Assembly: GCA_028565635.1 (NCBI GenBank)
Contig: JAOXYB010059112.1
Span: forward strand, 1-10,857
Direction: 5' to 3'
DNA from: Phoronis ovalis
Taxonomy: Eukaryota > Phoronida > Phoronidae
Length of the DNA stretch: 10,857 nucleotides
Positions 7,978 through 10,857 of the stretch are shown here, piece by piece. The translations under genes and the position numbers were made by a program. Below the pieces are notes generated by a model. It was not told the origin of the DNA. It made no database searches and worked only from the letters and a program-made list of their open reading frames with translations. How positions within the stretch are numbered: position 1 is the stretch's first letter; the number at the start of each line of letters is the position of its first letter.

Positions 7978-8180
7978 AAAATGGGTCTGCAATGTCCGTA
8001 ATGATTGGTCCACTTTTCAACAAACCCTAAAAATGGGTCTTTTTTTCATGATTTTATTTAAAGGTAGTAATTCTAGGGAACTTTTCGAGAAAAAACCTTA
8101 AACATTGGTCCTTTTTGTGACAGAAAACCCTAAAAATGAGTCAATTTTGAGACCAAAATCTAAAAATGGGTGGATATTTT
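7978..8180. repeat. Nested short repeat patch with taaaaatgggtc motif
   Basis: The motif c(c/t)(c/t)taaaaatg(g/a)gtc or a close variant occurs at about 8025, 8096, 8128 and 8158, with aaaatgggtc at 7978. The spacing is irregular (30-70 bp) and links of ttttttgnnacnaaa type lie between. It interrupts the larger intron repeat chain between two of its units, so it probably inserted later or is a different family. Confidence 0.7.
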
Positions 8181-8940
8181 GAGTTTGGGTTGCACATCCC
8201 CATCGAAAGTTATGATCGGTACTGTATGATCGTTATGTATAAAATAACACTTTCTTTGTCTCACAATAACTTTAATTGGCAGATTTTGTCTGGTCAACTG
8301 TTGGTCCACAAATTCAGTATTTCTTTCATGGTCGTCAAAACTGATTTTGTCCAGATCTTGAATCTCTGATAAATAGTGAGATCACTTTAATTCAGCAGGT
8401 AAGTAGAGGCAGAAATACAGGTCAAGTTTGGCTTTGACCTGGATCACTTCCAATATGGCTGACTGGCGGTCATGTTTGTTCCTGTAAATCAGTTTTATGT
8501 TCGTTACAACATAAATATAGGTTAAAATACAGGTCCAATATGATTTTAAACTTCTTGAGCTCCAATATACATGTAGTTGACTGGTGGCCATGTTGGTTTC
8601 TGAGACACATCATGGTATGTCATGAGGTGCAAAGATGAACTGTTCCGTGCACGATTTGAAGTTGGTTTTAATAAAACCATGGGTGGGAAGGTGTTATAGG
8701 CTAGATAGTGTTTAGAACAACCTTGAAAAGTGGGTCAAACAACAATCTGATATTTTGATATTTTTTTTGTGGCAGTCAAGCTGTTTTTGCTCGTATCTCA
8801 AAAACTCTGATATATATAGATATCGTTTTAAATCAGAAAGTAAATGCTGCAAAAATATAGGTCATTGTTGATTTTGAACCAGATCACTTCCAATGTCCAA
8901 TTGGTGATCTTGTTTATTCCTAGGAAGAAACTTTGCCTGG

Positions 8941-9024
8941 ACGATTTAAAGGATAGTTGGATCAGTGTTAATGGCTAGATTGACGATTTGAAGGATAGTT
9001 GGATCAGTGTTAATGGCTAGATTG
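8941..9024. repeat. Recent tandem duplication, 2 x 42 bp
   Basis: Bases 8941-8982 and 8983-9024 are identical except for one base (aaagg/gaagg). The block is the acgattt...aaggatagttgg part of the larger repeat unit. High identity shows a recent event inside an otherwise old repeat. Confidence 0.95.
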
Positions 9025-9160
9025 AATTTTTGATTGACCTTGAAAGGTGGGTTAACTTGATCTGAAAATTGGACATTTTCCCACTGGTCTCATACTGTTT
9101 TCATCCAGATCCTGAAAAATCTTATACACAGAAGGACCGCTTTAAAATGGAAGGAAATTA

Positions 9161-9830
9161 CTTGTCTGTGATGGGCACCTATCCATAGATTCATTCAAAG
9201 TCTTACTGGCTGGTTAGCAGTGCTCTTCTGAACGCAAAGGTTACACATGATATCAGTCTGTGCTTCTCACATTTTTAAAATATTCTTTTTCCTAGTTAGG
9301 TAGACATCAGCATAATTCCAGTTTGGATTTGCTGATTATTCGATAGAAGAGAAGATCTGTAAAAGCAGACCTCTAGTTGATTTACTTTTTGGAAAACAAA
9401 TTTACAAAAAGCCAGTTTTTCACAAAATTAAAGCAATATAGTTTATAATTTGCAAAGACTTATTTTATCAAAAATGCCTACTTTCATTACTTGTGCTAAA
9501 AAAAAATAATACTGCTGAAAAAAAAATCGACTACCTGGTTGTATCTTCAGAACGATTTCTTTGAAATTTGGAGGTAGTAAACAACATGCTATTTGTTTTT
9601 CCTTATTTTTTTCACAAGTTCTCCTAAAAACGGTTGCCATGGTCATCACTTTAACCTATTTTTTGTAGAAATTTTGATAATTGTAGTTTTTTGCTTTAAT
9701 TTTTACTATGCATACTAAATAAACTGTACATTATGATGCTAATTTCCATGCAGAGAATACTTTTAAGAAAAAAATTAACTTGTGTTCTGTTATTTAGTGA
9801 CTATGTCGTAATTCTGTAGCAAGGTCAACA
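9161..9830. other. AT-rich intronic stretch, nothing supported
   Basis: No exon with the family's C-terminal sequence was seen. Poly-A and poly-T runs at 9500-9530 and 9600-9680 and an aataaa at about 9718 are unremarkable in such AT-rich DNA. The minus-strand open frame at 9443-9649 resembles nothing. Confidence 0.4.
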
Positions 9831-9912
9831 AGACTAGTTTCTCAACAGGTAATGCAAGGTGATAATATTGAAGACTAGTTACTCAACAGGTAATGAAAGG
9901 TGATAATATTGG
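9831..9912. repeat. Tandem duplication, 2 x 41 bp
   Basis: Units 9831-9871 and 9872-9912 share agactagtt(t/a)ctcaacag and gtaatg(c/a)aaggtgataa, with 38 of 41 positions identical. Confidence 0.93.
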
Positions 9913-10040
9913 TTGTACAAACTCTTTTGTATTTATTTACATGTACAATATAAAATGTTGTTTTAGTTTATGACTTTTATATCTATAGTGTAAATAATTA
10001 TGTACATTTTGAGCCTAGCCGAAAACAATTTGCTCATCAG

Positions 10041-10094
10041 GATGTTACCTTTTATTTTGATAATAAGATGGTGAATGAACAGATTAAACATTAA
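10041..10094 (+). CDS. Weak candidate for the terminal exon of the GOT1-like gene
   Basis: After an acceptor-like gctcatcag (ending 10040), phase 0 reading, as required by exon 4, gives 17 codons and a TAA stop: DVTFYFDNKMVNEQIKH. The length and a loose F-D-x-K-x-V order fit the family's short cytosolic tail, but the polypyrimidine tract is poor and similarity is marginal. The true exon may lie beyond the window. Confidence 0.17.
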   Translation, partial: DVTFYFDNKMVNEQIKH

Positions 10095-10135
10095 CATATA
10101 TTACCTTCAGCTAATGAAGATTTAATAATTCAGAA

Positions 10136-10455
10136 CTATTACTAGCATTTGCAACGAAGTGTGACTCTTTGGTATTTCATTTGTGAGGTCACATATTATA
10201 ATGAGGATATTAGTTATGCAACAATGGTAGTACTGCATTAGCTTGAACCGCAGCAGGAACATGCAAATTTTAAAATGCCAATGCTTTGTGAAGATATAAT
10301 AATGATGTAAATTAAATTAAACTTTCCCGCTGGGGTTCAAGCTAATGTGGTAATACCTTTGCTGCTTACCTAACATGCTCATTGTAAAGTGTGACACCAC
10401 AATGAAATACCACTATACCACAGGGTTGCACTTTGTTGCAAATGGTAGTAAGTAG
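10136..10455. mobile_element. MITE-like long inverted repeat
   Basis: The left arm, 10136-10254, and right arm, 10329-10455, are imperfect reverse complements over about 120 bp. Matching blocks include catttgcaac(g/a)aagtg near the outside (left 10146; right 10430-10443 on the other strand), ggtatttcatt, and cattagcttgaacc(g/c)cagc at the inner edge (10237-10254 against 10329-10346). The spacer is about 74 bp and AT-rich, and arm similarity may run further into it. No target site duplication is clear and there is no coding capacity. A foldback or MITE element is the best explanation. Confidence 0.78.
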
Positions 10456-10788
10456 ATAGCTTCATTATGGCGTTTGTCCTGGTCACTGTTATGTATAAAC
10501 AAGTATCAATTTTTAGTTCCAGAACTAATATTAACTGTGATAGAATTAGAGATTTGGCAAACTTTACCTTTGTATCAATAGGTATAAAGTGTTAATTGGA
10601 TTAGTAAATGTTACCTATAATTTTAAAGAAATAGGTCGAAAACGTGTTCTATATCCATCGCACATAGTGCATGGGAATTGTCACGATGTTACTGTGGCTG
10701 GGATATCTATAGACTAAGAGAATGTTAAAGTTACAATGAGAAGAGGGTGTGGTTAAATTTCACGAGACAATAACGTTTAGGAATTAAA
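10456..10788. other. Stretch without a recognised feature
   Basis: No gene or repeat was recognised. A few CpG-containing sites (gtcgaaaacgtg, catcgcac, cacgatg, cacgag, aacgtt) cluster at 10637-10776, which is mildly unusual for this window, but no further promoter signs are visible. Confidence 0.3.
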
Positions 10789-10850
10789 TAATATATTTAC
10801 AGTGGACAATGAACAGATATAATATATTTACAGTGGACAATGAATAGACA
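10789..10850. repeat. Tandem duplication, 2 x 31 bp at the window edge
   Basis: Units 10789-10819 and 10820-10850 share taatatatttacagtggac and aatgaa, with 29 of 31 positions identical. The window ends just after, so more copies may follow. Confidence 0.92.
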
Positions 10851-10857
10851 TAACACC

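Larger units (their letters stand above)
7245..9160. repeat. Chain of about five degenerate repeat units in intron 4
   Basis: Successive units open with taaca(c/a)tt(t/c)...ttgtctc (7264, 7702, 8245; weaker at about 7372). They then share a block like agctt/ccatattnngtac, aaa(g/t)t/acaggtca, and (a/t)cttccaatatggctgactgg (hallmark at about 7490, 7820, 8450, 8560 and 8890). Next come ggccatgtttgttcc, then (t/a)gga(c/t)gatt(c/t)aaaggtggtt and ggccatagg(t/g)tggtgg. Units are roughly 330-450 bp, heavily diverged and partly truncated. They look like a decayed interspersed family expanded in tandem. A near-coding appearance of some stretches (for example 8166-8369) is due to the repeat and not to a gene. 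Confidence 0.82.

Noticed and set aside
8119-8149. Possible terminal exon after gacag at 8120 encoding about eight residues
   Set aside because: It lies in the taaaaatgggtc repeat patch and does not resemble the family tail.
1-10857. tRNA, rRNA or other structured RNA genes
   Set aside because: No internal promoter box pair or cloverleaf was found on either strand by eye; a covariance model search would be needed to be certain.

Overview
The window looks like animal nuclear DNA. It is AT-rich, holds no prokaryotic gene layout, and its one clear gene is split by GT-AG introns. The dense, diverged tandem repeats, with unit lengths near 150 bp and with Helitron/MITE-like features, suggest a lophotrochozoan, most likely a mollusc. 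That taxonomic guess rests on repeat style and protein similarity from memory, not on a search.

Layout from left to right. Positions 343-1784 hold a possible composite mobile element: an imperfect inverted repeat of about 80 bp brackets a 150-153 bp tandem array (545-970) and a broken gag-like reading frame (1024-1700, two frame changes). Its left arm is also CpG-dense and promoter-like. Positions 2054-2590 hold a second tandem array, unrelated in sequence but with a strict 151 bp period. Positions 2591-4214 hold no supported gene. Positions 4215-4525 hold three copies of a roughly 105 bp unit, the first carrying a perfect 15 bp hairpin. A short duplicated block lies at 4902-5025.

The central feature is three internal exons (5503-5594, 5964-6145, 6714-6795) of a plus-strand GOT1/GOLT1 homologue, the small four-span membrane protein of ER-to-Golgi transport. 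They encode about 119 of the roughly 138 residues usual for the family. All splice sites and phases agree, so it appears to be a live gene. The first coding exon (about 8 residues) was not found. The last exon was not found with confidence; one weak candidate is at 10041-10094.

The rest, from 6796 on, is the start of a long intron 4 or, if the candidate terminal exon is real, the intron plus 3' flank. It holds a chain of about five degenerate repeat units (7245-9160) with a nested patch of a different short repeat (7978-8180), three recent short tandem duplications of 31-42 bp, and a MITE-like inverted repeat (10136-10455). The units of the intron chain share a core motif with the 151 bp array more than 5 kb upstream, which links two repeat families that otherwise look different.
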